64,000 bases of DNA, from assembly GCA_038087015.1 (NCBI GenBank), contig JASBNA010000074.1, positions 1-64,000 on the forward strand. The letters run 5' to 3'. Under the pieces are notes generated by a model. The model did not search any database and was not told where the DNA came from. It was given only the letters and a program-made list of their open reading frames with translations. Of the stretch, positions 20,135-29,365 are shown one piece after another; positions within the stretch are counted from its first letter, which is position 1, and every line of letters starts with the position of its first letter. The position numbers were made by a program, and so were the translations under genes. This DNA is from Cerrena zonata. Lineage: Eukaryota > Basidiomycota > Agaricomycetes > Polyporales > Cerrenaceae.

Positions 20135-22297
20135 TCAACCGTATAAACTTAAGTCCAATGGCACAGAAGAGCCTCTACCACTAGGATATAGCTTAGCCTT
20201 ATCGCCCCTTTCCCCGAATCTTCTAGGGTTAGGAAGTGAGTTAGCGTTGACAAACTTGAACCTATTTTCTTTGTCTTCGATAACAATTTTCCCTGATGAC
20301 GATCCACCACCATTTCTTGATGCAGCGTTAATAGTATAAGCCAGGGCAGAAATTTTCCGCAAAGATTGTCCGGTGGATTGTTGCTGGTCCAAATTAGATG
20401 GAGGTGGTGGAGGAGCAGATTTTTTGGTATTTCTTCTAGAAGCAAATGGTGATAAAACTGATGAAGTAGTTGTTGATGACGGACTTGCAGAAAATGGTAT
20501 TTCTTCGGATGGAGGAGGTGGAGGAGCAGTGTTCACTGGAGGTGGAGGAGGTGGAGCAGCTGGAGATGAATTCAATGGAGGAGGTGGAGCAGCTGGAGAT
20601 GAATTCAATGGAGGAGGTGGAGGAGCAGATGATGTAGGAGGTGGAGATGGTGAATCATCACGGGGAGGGAACGATGGAATAACTGGAGGTGGAGCGGGTG
20701 GTGCTGGAGTTGATTTAGGAGGAGTTGGAGCTATACTTGGGGGTACAGAAGGTACAGGAGGAGCAGGAGGAGCAGATGATGTAGGTATTGACTTTGGAAT
20801 GGATGGAGCAGATGGACGTGGACTCGAATTATTTGGCTTAGCCATACCTGGAATTGGGATTGGAGGTGCACGATTCGATATAGATGATGCTGATTTATTG
20901 AGAGAAGGAATTGATGGTGCACTAGGTGGTTGCCTAGGTGGCGGGGCTGCAGTACTAGAGTTATTTTGGTTGAGAGTAGAAGCACCACTTGAAGTACCAT
21001 CCACAACGTAAGATTCGTTTCTCTTAGCATTGATTTCTGCGAGAAATGGTAATCCACCTCCAAGAGAGGGCGGTGGAGCAGAGGACGAAGATGCAGGGGT
21101 TGATTTTTTTGACAAATTTGCAGCCGATGGAGCAGCTGGAGGAGGAGGTGGTGGTGGAGGAGGAGCACCGCCAGAAGGTAAAGAGGGAGCAGGCGCTGGA
21201 GGAGGTGGTGGAGGAGGAGCTGGAGGACCACCAGATGGTAATGAAGGAGCAGGCACTGGAGGAGGTGGTGGAGGAGGAGCTGGAGGGCCACCAGATGGTA
21301 ATGAAGGAGCAGGCGCTGGAGGAGGTGGAGGAGGAGCCGGAGGAGCTACAGATGAGCTTCTCGTAGGGGCATTTGATGAGGGAACTGAATTTGAGTCAAC
21401 AGTATGTGAATCATCTCTTTTAGCATTAATTTGAGCAAGGAAAGGTAAATTACCTGGAGCAGGGGGAACCGACAGTGAGGAAGAAGAAGCTTTTTTAGCA
21501 GGAGGTGCAGCAGACGGTAATGGGGGAGCAGAGGAAGGAACCGGAGGAGGAGCGTCTGGCAATGGAGGAGCAGATGATGGAACTGGAGGAGGAGCGTTTG
21601 GTAGTGGAGGAGCAGCAGAAGGAACCGGAGGAGGATTTGGGCTCGGAGTACGATTTATCGAAGAGGAATTCTTCAAATGGCTCGACTTCTTTGGCCTCGA
21701 AGGTGGCATTTTAGGAGCCTTTAAAGACCCACTGCTGTTATTCGACGAAAGGGGAGGAGGTGCAGAAGAAGGAACTGGAGGAGGTGGTGGAGCCGAAGAG
21801 GATGGAGGAGGAGGAACGTTATCAGATAGTTTCCTAGCTGGTCTCGAGGAAGGCATTGAAGGAGGAGGGTTCGAAGGTATTGGTGGCGTTGAAGGGGCCA
21901 GGTTCTTCGATGGCGGAATTGGAATACTTGGGGCCGAAGCAGGTACCAATCCACTTCTATTATCAGTTTTCTTTAGTTTTGGTATACCACCAGCAAATAT
22001 ATCACCTAATTGAGGAATCCCAGAGGGAGGAGCGGCTGGAACAGAAGCAGAACTCGACAATCCACCACCGCCACCACTTGAAGCAGCAGGAGAAGATACT
22101 CCGACCGATGCTTTAGCATCCAAAAGAGGGCCCGACTTATCAACTGTTGTTGCCTTTTTCAATTTAGTTCCTTTTCGAATATCTCCTAGTAAAGCGTCTC
22201 GACCAGCAGGCATGACTGGGGGTGGTCCAGGAGGCAAATTGCCACCACCGCCGAGCGATGGAGGAGGAGGAGGAGGAGGGGGAGGAGGTCCTGCCAT
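20135..22297 (-). CDS. VRP1: Verprolin (WIP family actin regulator)
   Basis: A 720-aa proline-rich protein. The N-terminus MAGPPPPPPPPPPSLGGGG is followed by a WH2 actin-binding motif (RDALLGDIRKGTKLKK, about 33-48). Long polyproline tracts that bind profilin and SH3 domains follow. The C-terminus carries the WIP-family signature for binding WASP/Las17 (PSGRGSSVPLDLSLYG). Vrp1 with Las17 and type I myosins drives Arp2/3 actin assembly at endocytic sites. Two further copies of a LPFLA(Q/E)INAKR module lie near residues 282 and 420, and three copies of a roughly 20-aa unit ending in APSLPSGG lie between. The DNA is an imperfect GGA/TCC repeat, so length polymorphism between strains is likely. 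S. cerevisiae Vrp1 is 817 aa. Confidence 0.93.
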   Translation of the reverse strand: MAGPPPPPPPPPPSLGGGGNLPPGPPPVMPAGRDALLGDIRKGTKLKKATTVDKSGPLLDAKASVGVSSPAASSGGGGGLSSSASVPAAPPSGIPQLGDIFAGGIPKLKKTDNRSGLVPASAPSIPIPPSKNLAPSTPPIPSNPPPSMPSSRPARKLSDNVPPPPSSSAPPPPPVPSSAPPPLSSNNSSGSLKAPKMPPSRPKKSSHLKNSSSINRTPSPNPPPVPSAAPPLPNAPPPVPSSAPPLPDAPPPVPSSAPPLPSAAPPAKKASSSSLSVPPAPGNLPFLAQINAKRDDSHTVDSNSVPSSNAPTRSSSVAPPAPPPPPPAPAPSLPSGGPPAPPPPPPPVPAPSLPSGGPPAPPPPPPPAPAPSLPSGGAPPPPPPPPPAAPSAANLSKKSTPASSSSAPPPSLGGGLPFLAEINAKRNESYVVDGTSSGASTLNQNNSSTAAPPPRQPPSAPSIPSLNKSASSISNRAPPIPIPGMAKPNNSSPRPSAPSIPKSIPTSSAPPAPPVPSVPPSIAPTPPKSTPAPPAPPPVIPSFPPRDDSPSPPPTSSAPPPPPLNSSPAAPPPPLNSSPAAPPPPPPVNTAPPPPPSEEIPFSASPSSTTTSSVLSPFASRRNTKKSAPPPPPSNLDQQQSTGQSLRKISALAYTINAASRNGGGSSSGKIVIEDKENRFKFVNANSLPNPRRFGERGDKAKLYPSGRGSSVPLDLSLYG

Positions 22298-22401
22298 TGT
22301 GATATATAGAGTGTTGAAGTTGAAGTAGTTGATTTGGAGATTATAGCTATGATTCTGTTGATTTGTGGGTTATGTGGACAATCCGCAATTGAGAGACCCC
22401 G

Positions 22402-22414
22402 ATGTACGGGTGTG
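22402..22414 (-). promoter_or_regulatory. Rap1-like motif upstream of VRP1
   Basis: ATGTACGGGTGTG on the + strand, 105 bp upstream of the VRP1 start; reverse CACACCCGTACAT matches the Rap1 consensus ACACCCRYACAY. Binding is inferred. Confidence 0.55.
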
Positions 22415-22603
22415 TGTTCTTATAAATTTGCAGTTCCAATTCAACTACAACCACTACTTGCAAGAGTAAATGACAATCAATGACGTTAATATTGGTAATG
22501 TAGTTATAAATAAGATATATACACGAAGGAAGAAGATGGTTTTAATACAACCATGTTTGGAAAATACGAGAATCAGCCATAATCGAACAAAGAACCGAGC
22601 AAA

Positions 22604-23128
22604 TTACATTTCAATTGATTCGAACTTGAATGGAGACTGGATGGCTTCGGAGATTTCATTTTCCATGATTTCAGTTAAAGAAGAACCGTCTTTTAAAGCA
22701 ATCCACTTTTTCTGGATGGAGTCAAATCTGTTTGGACCACTTATTGGACTGCTCAACCAAATTTGCTTGTTTGCCGGTTGTCTATTAATAACGTAAGTCC
22801 CGTTTGGAGGCACGGTGACGGTCAATACCCCTTGAACAAGCTCGATTTCAATGCCTTCGTGGTCCATGGATAACTCTTCCAATTCGTCTGACATATTTTC
22901 TAAATACTCATCGGCAATACGTCCGTATTCACTTGCCGATATATTATCTATCTTGTCTTCGATTTCTTCTCCCTGGGTACTCAACGCATAGCTCCTGGTG
23001 ACATTCACCAGCTGTATGGCCTTACTTCTCCATATGTTTGGTGTTGCATAAACAGTTGGAAGCGCTTTTCTCAAACAAGACCCGCCAACGGATCTGGCAA
23101 TACTGGATCTTAAAGTATTTCTAAACAT
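22604..23128 (-). CDS. YFH1: Frataxin, mitochondrial iron-sulfur assembly factor
   Basis: A 174-aa frataxin homolog, the matrix regulator of Fe-S cluster synthesis on the Nfs1-Isu scaffold; yeast Yfh1 is 174 aa. The start is the ATG at 23128, while the longer frame begins with TTG. The first 60 residues are basic, Ser/Arg-rich and lack acidic residues until the processing region (MFRNTLRSSIARSVGG), as expected of a presequence. The mature domain has the acidic helix ADEYLENMSDELEELS, followed by the beta sheet GVLTVTVPPNGTYVINRQ and NKQIWLSSPISGPNRFD. Both are hallmarks of frataxin. It is divergent from the gene at 23363 across 234 bp. Confidence 0.97.
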   Translation of the reverse strand: MFRNTLRSSIARSVGGSCLRKALPTVYATPNIWRSKAIQLVNVTRSYALSTQGEEIEDKIDNISASEYGRIADEYLENMSDELEELSMDHEGIEIELVQGVLTVTVPPNGTYVINRQPANKQIWLSSPISGPNRFDSIQKKWIALKDGSSLTEIMENEISEAIQSPFKFESIEM

Positions 23129-23362
23129 CTGGAACCCAATCAAGTAGCTAGCAAGTCTATTTTCTCGACAACAGCAATGTAATCAACACGGTAAGAGCTT
23201 ATTTATAACCGAATTCTTATTGGTTATAGTGAGATGGAATGGTTATTAAGTTGAGTGTTTTTTCTGCGGGAAATTTTTTCCTTTTGATTTTTGAAAAATC
23301 CACAGTTGAAGCTACTTGAATGGTTATCCAATCTCGTTTAGTTCCCCTTTAGCTTACATGAA

Positions 23363-23845
23363 ATGAGTTTGTTGGCCATTATAGCTTTCGGAGGGTTTTT
23401 AGTTGCCTGTATCTTGATACTTCCGGTGGTTTCAGGATTAACTCTGGTTGAAAAAAACAAAAAGACAAGAGTCAAGGAAACCAAAACTGGATCCAGGAAA
23501 GTCGAATATACTTCCAATGAATACATTCCGCCAGATGAGCTAGCGGCAATGTCAGAGGAGGAGAAGAAAGAGTTTTCATTGAGGGCCAAGGCGTCAGCAT
23601 TGAAAGCACGCATGAATGTCACCTCTGACGATATTCCAATCCAAATCAGATTGAAACAAGCTGAATCCGCAGACGGATTGAGGAAAAGACATAAGGAAAG
23701 ATTGGATACTGATACCGATCCTAACAACTACGATTACGATTTGGATGATTTGATCCAGGAAGAATCCGAAGAAATTGCCAGACTGCAAAACAATGATTAT
23801 TATAAAAATGAACAGTTAGGTATTACCAAAGAAGAATTGGTTTAA
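23363..23845 (+). CDS. Single-TM protein with charged coiled tail, unknown function (160 aa)
   Basis: The protein begins with a hydrophobic segment (SLLAIIAFGGFLVACILILPV, about 2-22) that can act as signal anchor. A basic stretch (EKNKKTRVKETKTGSRK) and a long charged, helix-prone region rich in Glu/Lys/Ala/Asp follow, ending in KNEQLGITKEELV. The topology therefore suggests a membrane-anchored protein with its C-terminal domain in the cytosol or a mitochondrial compartment. I do not recognise the family. The ATG is overlapped by a 2-codon upstream ORF (23358-23366, ATG AAA TGA) whose stop overlaps the start as ATGA. It shares a promoter with frataxin, which is suggestive but not evidence of mitochondrial function. 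Confidence 0.75.
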   Translation: MSLLAIIAFGGFLVACILILPVVSGLTLVEKNKKTRVKETKTGSRKVEYTSNEYIPPDELAAMSEEEKKEFSLRAKASALKARMNVTSDDIPIQIRLKQAESADGLRKRHKERLDTDTDPNNYDYDLDDLIQEESEEIARLQNNDYYKNEQLGITKEELV

Positions 23846-23890
23846 AGAGAAGAAAAATGCATTTATCTATATTTAATCTAATGTACATAT

Positions 23891-25843
23891 TTACAAGGAC
23901 TCTAAGATATCGAGTAGTCCAATAAGGTAACCTTTTTTAACGTAGTTCAACTCTGCAATGTAAGAGCTTCTCTTTAAATCATCACTTATTGGAATCCACG
24001 AATTGGTAGAGTTGATTTTATCAAGTTGACTCATCAAGTCTGATCTATGGGACTCAAGCTGCGCCATTAGATCCGATTTGGTTGGTTCATCAAATGGTGA
24101 AATATTGATGGTATTGATATAAGCATCATATATTCTAAATACCAAGTCATTGGGTAATTTAATCAACGAACCTCTATTTCGAGGGATTTTATTAGTTGGA
24201 GCGTATTCAGTCAAGTAATGGTCAACAAAATTAGCTAATTGAGGGGTCATTTCAAGTCTGTTTAATTTTTGCTTGATATTAGAATCATTGGTTAGGGCAT
24301 CATGAGTATTTAGTAACTTACCAGTTATGCTATTAAGAGCTTCAATGTTCCAACCATTTGAAATAGTCGAATTACGACAGAATCTTTGAAAAATCATTTT
24401 AAAATCTTTGGTGAGTAGTGGAAGATAACTCTGTTCCACCATCAAGTGTAGTAATTGATCCAATTGATTAAAAGTCACCGGAGGGACATTGAAGTAATGA
24501 TCACAGGAACAGTAGGATTCGAGTAAAGATGAAAAAGTAGTTCGATCAGGACTTAGCTTAAACTGTTTGGGAGAAGTTTTCAACACTTTTACTAGATTAT
24601 CATAGACTTCCATTGAATCATCAATCGATGTATCATCTTCTGAATTGAGACGTTTATAGATTTCCAATTCAGAACTGTTGTCGTTTGGGGAAATTAAGCA
24701 CATTAAAAGGTTCTCTACTTCATTTCTATAACCAAAGTGAATCAATCCACGGAATACACGATTCAAAAGTCCGGTATTCAAAACCTCAGTCGAATTCAAG
24801 AAACTAGCTAGAGTTTGGAAAAATAACTCCGTGGAATCAATCTGCTGACTGTATCGAAGTATCAACTTATAAGCCTCATGATTTGGCTCAATCCGTTCAA
24901 CGATGTCACTAATAACTTTTGGCTGTTCGTGCATTATTGCAACTTTCAATAGGGTGTTCTGAGTGGATTTTTCGATTTCATTACCAAAACTACCCAAGAT
25001 TTGAGTATAGGTATCCCAATTGAACACTGGAGAAAAATCCCGGATCAAACCTTGATATTTTTCGTAGATAGCAGGGTCTTTTGATATTGCTCTATCGACT
25101 CTTTTCAATAGACTTGTTGAGTCCTTATGGAAACTCAGAAGAATGAACTGGTTTCTTTCATTGACTGAAATGGGTACCTTAGAGCTTTTCAAATCATTAA
25201 ATATCTTAGAACATCGACTAACATGCCTATGACGCATAAGCATCAGTTTTTTCATTAACTCATAAAGGGTCTTGGGAGAGCTTTTTTCAATGTTATATGT
25301 ATGGGACAACACTGTGGGCATTTTAAAGTCCCTTCTTTTCAAAAACTTTATTAAAAAATTCTCCAAATCTTCATGTTCGATAAATAAGGGTGCAGGGTAC
25401 GGTAATTTACAGTAATTTTCGTAAAGCTTATCATGGTTGATCAAATGGTATTTATTATTCGAGTCACTATGCTGGTACTTCGCTGACAATGTAAACTTTT
25501 CTTGTGATGGTGATGGGTATAATGCAAAAAGGAATTTATTATAGTCAAGAGAAGGAGATGATCTTCGATTCGGGAACAGTCTTCTCTCTAGCTTGATCCC
25601 GTTTTGCTTGAAGCCGAGCAAGGCTTGATAAACACTCTCCTTAGTGGCAGAAGCCCCCAATTCCAGCGAAAGCTTTCCCAAGTTAGTTTCTATGCTCTTA
25701 TTAACCAAAGATATAAGATATGAATCGGACTTTTGTGCAGCCTCAACCTGATCTTTTAGCCTGGAAATAACGCTGGAATATGCGTTTGAAACCGTATGCG
25801 ATGATTTAAGCCGGGCACCCGTTGCTATCAGCCGCCGTATCAT
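23891..25843 (-). CDS. Probable mitochondrial helical-repeat (PPR-like) protein
   Basis: A 650-aa protein starting at the ATG at 25843; an in-frame TTG three codons earlier is disregarded. The N-terminus (MIRRLIATGARLKSSH) is Arg-rich with no acid, typical of a mitochondrial presequence. The body is alpha-helical with degenerate repeat-like pairs of helices (ITHEAYKLILRY-like and LLNRVFRGLIHFGY), resembling fungal PPR proteins that stabilise or translate mitochondrial mRNAs. No enzymatic motif is visible. I compared it mentally with Aep3 and Rmd9 and saw no clear match, so no symbol is given. It is divergent from RSM25 across 192 bp, so the two mitochondrial expression genes may share a promoter. 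Confidence 0.65.
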   Translation of the reverse strand: MIRRLIATGARLKSSHTVSNAYSSVISRLKDQVEAAQKSDSYLISLVNKSIETNLGKLSLELGASATKESVYQALLGFKQNGIKLERRLFPNRRSSPSLDYNKFLFALYPSPSQEKFTLSAKYQHSDSNNKYHLINHDKLYENYCKLPYPAPLFIEHEDLENFLIKFLKRRDFKMPTVLSHTYNIEKSSPKTLYELMKKLMLMRHRHVSRCSKIFNDLKSSKVPISVNERNQFILLSFHKDSTSLLKRVDRAISKDPAIYEKYQGLIRDFSPVFNWDTYTQILGSFGNEIEKSTQNTLLKVAIMHEQPKVISDIVERIEPNHEAYKLILRYSQQIDSTELFFQTLASFLNSTEVLNTGLLNRVFRGLIHFGYRNEVENLLMCLISPNDNSSELEIYKRLNSEDDTSIDDSMEVYDNLVKVLKTSPKQFKLSPDRTTFSSLLESYCSCDHYFNVPPVTFNQLDQLLHLMVEQSYLPLLTKDFKMIFQRFCRNSTISNGWNIEALNSITGKLLNTHDALTNDSNIKQKLNRLEMTPQLANFVDHYLTEYAPTNKIPRNRGSLIKLPNDLVFRIYDAYINTINISPFDEPTKSDLMAQLESHRSDLMSQLDKINSTNSWIPISDDLKRSSYIAELNYVKKGYLIGLLDILESL

Positions 25844-26035
25844 CACCTTCAACTAGTTTCTCCTTTAATATTAAGTTACAGCAGTGGAATCTGTCTATAT
25901 AAAATGAAAAAAAGATTTAAAAAGGCGATTACATAATCGAGAGAGAATCAACCGAAAAAACTTCATTTGAAAAAAAAAAAAAAATCGAAAAAAGTGAAGA
26001 ATCCTTCTACAACCAAGTACGGATACACAGGCAAG

Positions 26036-26860
26036 ATGAAGATCCAACATAAGGCCACTAACATATTGGGGAAGACCTCGCATTACTTGAAGAGTGGGGT
26101 TTTGAAAGAAAAGCCGGTTTGGTTTGACGTTGTGGGCTCGAATCCACCAAATATTGATTTAACCAAAAGAGCGAAATTATTTGATGTTAATGGACAAAAA
26201 CCGGATCCAGTCAAGAAGTTGAATAACCAACTGAGGGTGAATGGGTTGTATAAGACCCGTCACGGCAAAGCGGATCGTGCCAATATAAATACCAGTGTTA
26301 ATAGGGTACCAAAGTTGACATTTTTAGAAGATCGATTAAGAGATTTATTTTACCATCAACACCCATGGGAATTTGCTAGACCCAAGACATTGATTGAAAA
26401 CAAGGGGGATGATTATAAGAAAGGCGATTGGTCCCATATGTTACAATTCCATAAACCATTAGATGGAGAAAGTGTGGTACAAAGAACCGTATGGTTATTA
26501 GAGAACGAGAATAAAAAGGGGAAAGGAGGATTACTTGAAGCTTATGATCAGGCCAGGTTTGAATTCTATAGATTGAGAATGGAAGAAGAAATGAATAGTC
26601 AAGTGTCAAAAGAAGAAAGTGGCATGTATGGGGCCATTTACCCAAGTACAAATATCGAATGGGGATTAGAACAAGAACAAGAACATTTAGATATATGGGC
26701 CAAAGCTGCCAGTGAAATGACCGAAGCCAAACTAGCCTCGGCAGCCACCCAACAAAGAGCCGCCAATGGATCCCAAGGAGGTGAAGAAATGGAAAGAGAT
26801 ACCCGTTCTATATGGGAAGAAGGATTAGAAAATATTGGTGAATTCGAAGAAGAAAAATAA
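26036..26860 (+). CDS. RSM25: Mitochondrial small ribosomal subunit protein Rsm25 (mS23)
   Basis: A 274-aa homolog of yeast Rsm25 (264 aa). The chosen ATG at 26036 gives [20 protein letters not shown], which aligns with the known Rsm25 start; the longer frame from a TTG at 25967 adds an unlikely poly-Lys leader. Conserved blocks are [40 protein letters not shown] and [17 protein letters not shown]. It acts in the mitochondrial matrix as a structural part of the 37S subunit. The poly-A run at 25971-25984 lies 50-65 bp upstream of the ATG and probably belongs to the shared divergent promoter. Confidence 0.97.
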   Translation: MKIQHKATNILGKTSHYLKSGVLKEKPVWFDVVGSNPPNIDLTKRAKLFDVNGQKPDPVKKLNNQLRVNGLYKTRHGKADRANINTSVNRVPKLTFLEDRLRDLFYHQHPWEFARPKTLIENKGDDYKKGDWSHMLQFHKPLDGESVVQRTVWLLENENKKGKGGLLEAYDQARFEFYRLRMEEEMNSQVSKEESGMYGAIYPSTNIEWGLEQEQEHLDIWAKAASEMTEAKLASAATQQRAANGSQGGEEMERDTRSIWEEGLENIGEFEEEK

Positions 26861-27070
26861 TTTTGTATATAGATCTAGCATGTAATTAATAACTTAACGA
26901 TTTTTTTGTTTTTACAAATGTAACAATTGATATGCAATAAATATAGAATAAGGTTATATATAAAAAGCTATAAAAATTAACCTATGCAAAACCTTATGAA
27001 TTATCATATATGAAGTGAAAAGATCGAATAAATAAATAAAGTACAGAGAACAAGGCACTCCTTGTATAGT

Positions 27071-27247
27071 TTAATGGTGTTCATCATGTCCATGATCCTT
27101 CTTTAAGAAGAAATGTTCATAAGCAAGATAAATTGAAAAAGTTCCAACGGCAATCCCGAATCCTGGGAACGCATTTTTGAATCTGTTGAAACGGGTGAAC
27201 TGTCCTTCATACCTCCAAGCATCTCTTTTGGCCCATGGATTACTCAT
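27071..27247 (-). CDS. NADH:ubiquinone oxidoreductase B12-type accessory subunit (58 aa)
   Basis: A 58-aa gene with start ATG 27247 and stop 27071-27073. The pattern NPWAKRDAWRYEGQFTRF followed by KNAFPGFGIAVGTFSIYLAY and a His-rich tail (DHGHDEHH) matches the fungal complex I subunit equivalent to mammalian NDUFB3/B12. One membrane segment (FGIAVGTFSIYLAYEHFF) spans the inner membrane. Its presence shows this yeast keeps respiratory complex I, which Saccharomycetaceae lost. It is the first minus-strand gene after RSM25 (convergent), with a Rap1-like site 117 bp upstream of the ATG. Confidence 0.88.
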   Translation of the reverse strand: MSNPWAKRDAWRYEGQFTRFNRFKNAFPGFGIAVGTFSIYLAYEHFFLKKDHGHDEHH

Positions 27248-27363
27248 CTTGTATCTATTTGTTTATTGTATGGTATCCTTCTTCATGAAAAGAGTCTTGT
27301 AATATCGAGTATTTCATTGGACTAAAAGATTTTGGAAAAAAAAAAAAAAAAAGTAGTATTAAG

Positions 27364-27375
27364 ATGTACGGGTGT
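27364..27375 (-). promoter_or_regulatory. Rap1-like motif upstream of the complex I subunit gene
   Basis: ATGTACGGGTGT on the + strand; its reverse, ACACCCGTACAT, fully matches the Rap1 consensus. It lies 117 bp upstream of the ATG at 27247, adjoining a poly-A tract. Binding is inferred. Confidence 0.55.
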
Positions 27376-28309
27376 TGTGAGTAAAACCGAGTACGTAGAG
27401 TAAATTGAAGGACTAAAAGACTTTAAGAAGTAGAGTAGCAGAAGAGTACGTAGAGTATATATGTTAATATCAACTTAAGAAAGATAGAGACTTTGTTGAT
27501 GTTATATGAGACTTGAAATGGAGAATTAATTTTAATATAGAAAATATATTTATTAATTAGTTTTCAAATGCTTAATTTCTAGAATAAATTTTATAAAACT
27601 ATATGGTTTCCAGTTCTACTTATAATCTTTCTGATTTTCTCTTTTCATATGATTCAGAATACTAGTTTGCATAATAATTATTTCTTTTTCAATTGAATTA
27701 TTCTCTCTTCAGTTATTCGTTTCATAATTCGATTTCTAGACCGATTTCTCTTTATGACAATCCACTCATTTGTATGGTTCTGCAATGACGTTGCAGTGCC
27801 TTCTTCGTTCCTTCTTCGTATTCATATTTTATTCATTTCTCGTAATCATCTTTATCAGCTTGCCTTATGCTTAATTATCATTTATCATTTTAGTTGCAAA
27901 TTATGTTTCTTATTTTCTCATTCTGACATTTACTTAACATTTTCTAAATTGCATTTTCACTTGAGTCAACCTGTAAGTTTATTCTAAACTGTAAATTGCC
28001 TCAATCACTGGTATGTCACAACACAAGAATTGCAGCCATTTCTATACCGATTGCAGGCTTTAGAGCTAAAGGATGGTATTTGGGGATAGAGTCACAGATA
28101 ACAGGGGCATTGGGCTTTTTGTAGATAGTCCTGTTTGTTAATATGAATAGGGTGTACTTTGATATTTACAAATGGAATGTTCCTAGACTATCAATAACTA
28201 GCTATTAAAGATGGTATGGGTGAATCAACTGGATATGGAAGTAGGGCCTATGTAAACTAGTCAGATCGATGTGACACACGTTCTTCCTCTATGTGAGTGT
28301 TCATTGACG

Positions 28310-29245
28310 TGCTAAGTAGTTTTATGATCAATACTTCATCAATACTCGGTACTTACTTAATACTTAATACTTATTCAATACTCAATACTTACTACTTATT
28401 CAATACTCAATACTTACTCAATAGTTAGTACTTACTCAATAGTTAGTACTTACTCAATAGTTAGTACTTACTCAATAGTTAGTACTTACTCAATACTTAC
28501 TACTTACTCAGCGTTTGCTCACTATAGCTACACTTATTATCTAATTCTCTTACTCAGCTGTAAGTTCCTCAGTACTTATTCAATAATGCTTGTCCAAACA
28601 TATTTACTCAATACTTACTCAATACTAATCGATACTTACTCAATTAATCAATACTAATCAATACTTAATCAATTAATCAATACTATCAATTAATCAATAC
28701 TAATCATATTTACTCAATACTAATCAATTAATCAATTAATCAATTAATCAATTAATCAATTAATCAATTAATCAATTAATCAATTAATCAATTAATCAAT
28801 TAATCAATACTAACCAAACCTCAAACTACTCACTCAATAAACACTTAATGATGCTGCGCAATACTTACTATGTAATCTAATACACTACTTCATGCTCAAT
28901 ATCTACTCATACTCAATACCTACTGTAATATATTGGTTTTATTACTTAATATGTTTACTCGTAAATGTTCTTTTAAGAGTGTTTATTGAATTAGAGTGTA
29001 ATACACAAAATATAGTGTAAAAGCTTACAAACTGAATAGGTAAGCTAAGTTGCATTTAATTAAGAAACTTATTTCTATTACACCTACCAGTGCTTAACCA
29101 ATCCACTCATAATCAATACTTACTCAATAGTTACTACCCAATAGTTACTACCCAATAGTTACTACTCAATAGTTAATACTTACTCAATAATCAATACTTA
29201 CTCAATAGTTACTACTCAATAGTAATACTTGCTCAATAGTTAATA
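28310..29245. repeat. AT-rich compound minisatellite (CAATACTTACT-related units)
   Basis: Related short units in changing periods. An 18-bp unit ACTCAATAGTTAGTACTT is perfect in four copies at 28416-28487. An 8-bp unit AATTAATC runs about ten times at 28722-28806. A 15-bp unit CCAATAGTTACTACC-like recurs near 29125-29220. Between them are degenerate CAATACTTACT copies. All units share CAATA/ACTTACT words, so the array probably grew from one ancestral word. Confidence 0.85.
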
Positions 29246-29365
29246 CGGAGTTAATGGTGCGGGCCGCCGATTACATAAGCAACAACGGCTGAAACAGGCT
29301 TTTTTCCTGTCAAAGAAGCTTATTTTCTAAAAGAACCGTTTGGACCCTTTTCCTTCACGGTAGCT

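Larger units (their letters stand above)
27248..29365. other. 2.1-kb intergenic region, repeat-rich in its right half
   Basis: The left part (27248-28280) is AT-rich with a Rap1-like site and a poly-A run at 27340-27353; a 77-codon frame at 27754-27987 is Cys/His/Phe-rich and non-coding in appearance. The right part (about 28310-29245) is a complex minisatellite. Just before the LtrA gene a GC-richer stretch (29250-29365) carries the promoter. Confidence 0.6.

Noticed and set aside
20373..22116. Gly/Glu-rich frames antisense to VRP1
   Set aside because: Mirror of the proline-rich coding sequence; no independent evidence.
27754..27987. 77-codon frame rich in Phe, His and Cys
   Set aside because: Reflects T-rich DNA; no conserved-looking motif and no good start context.
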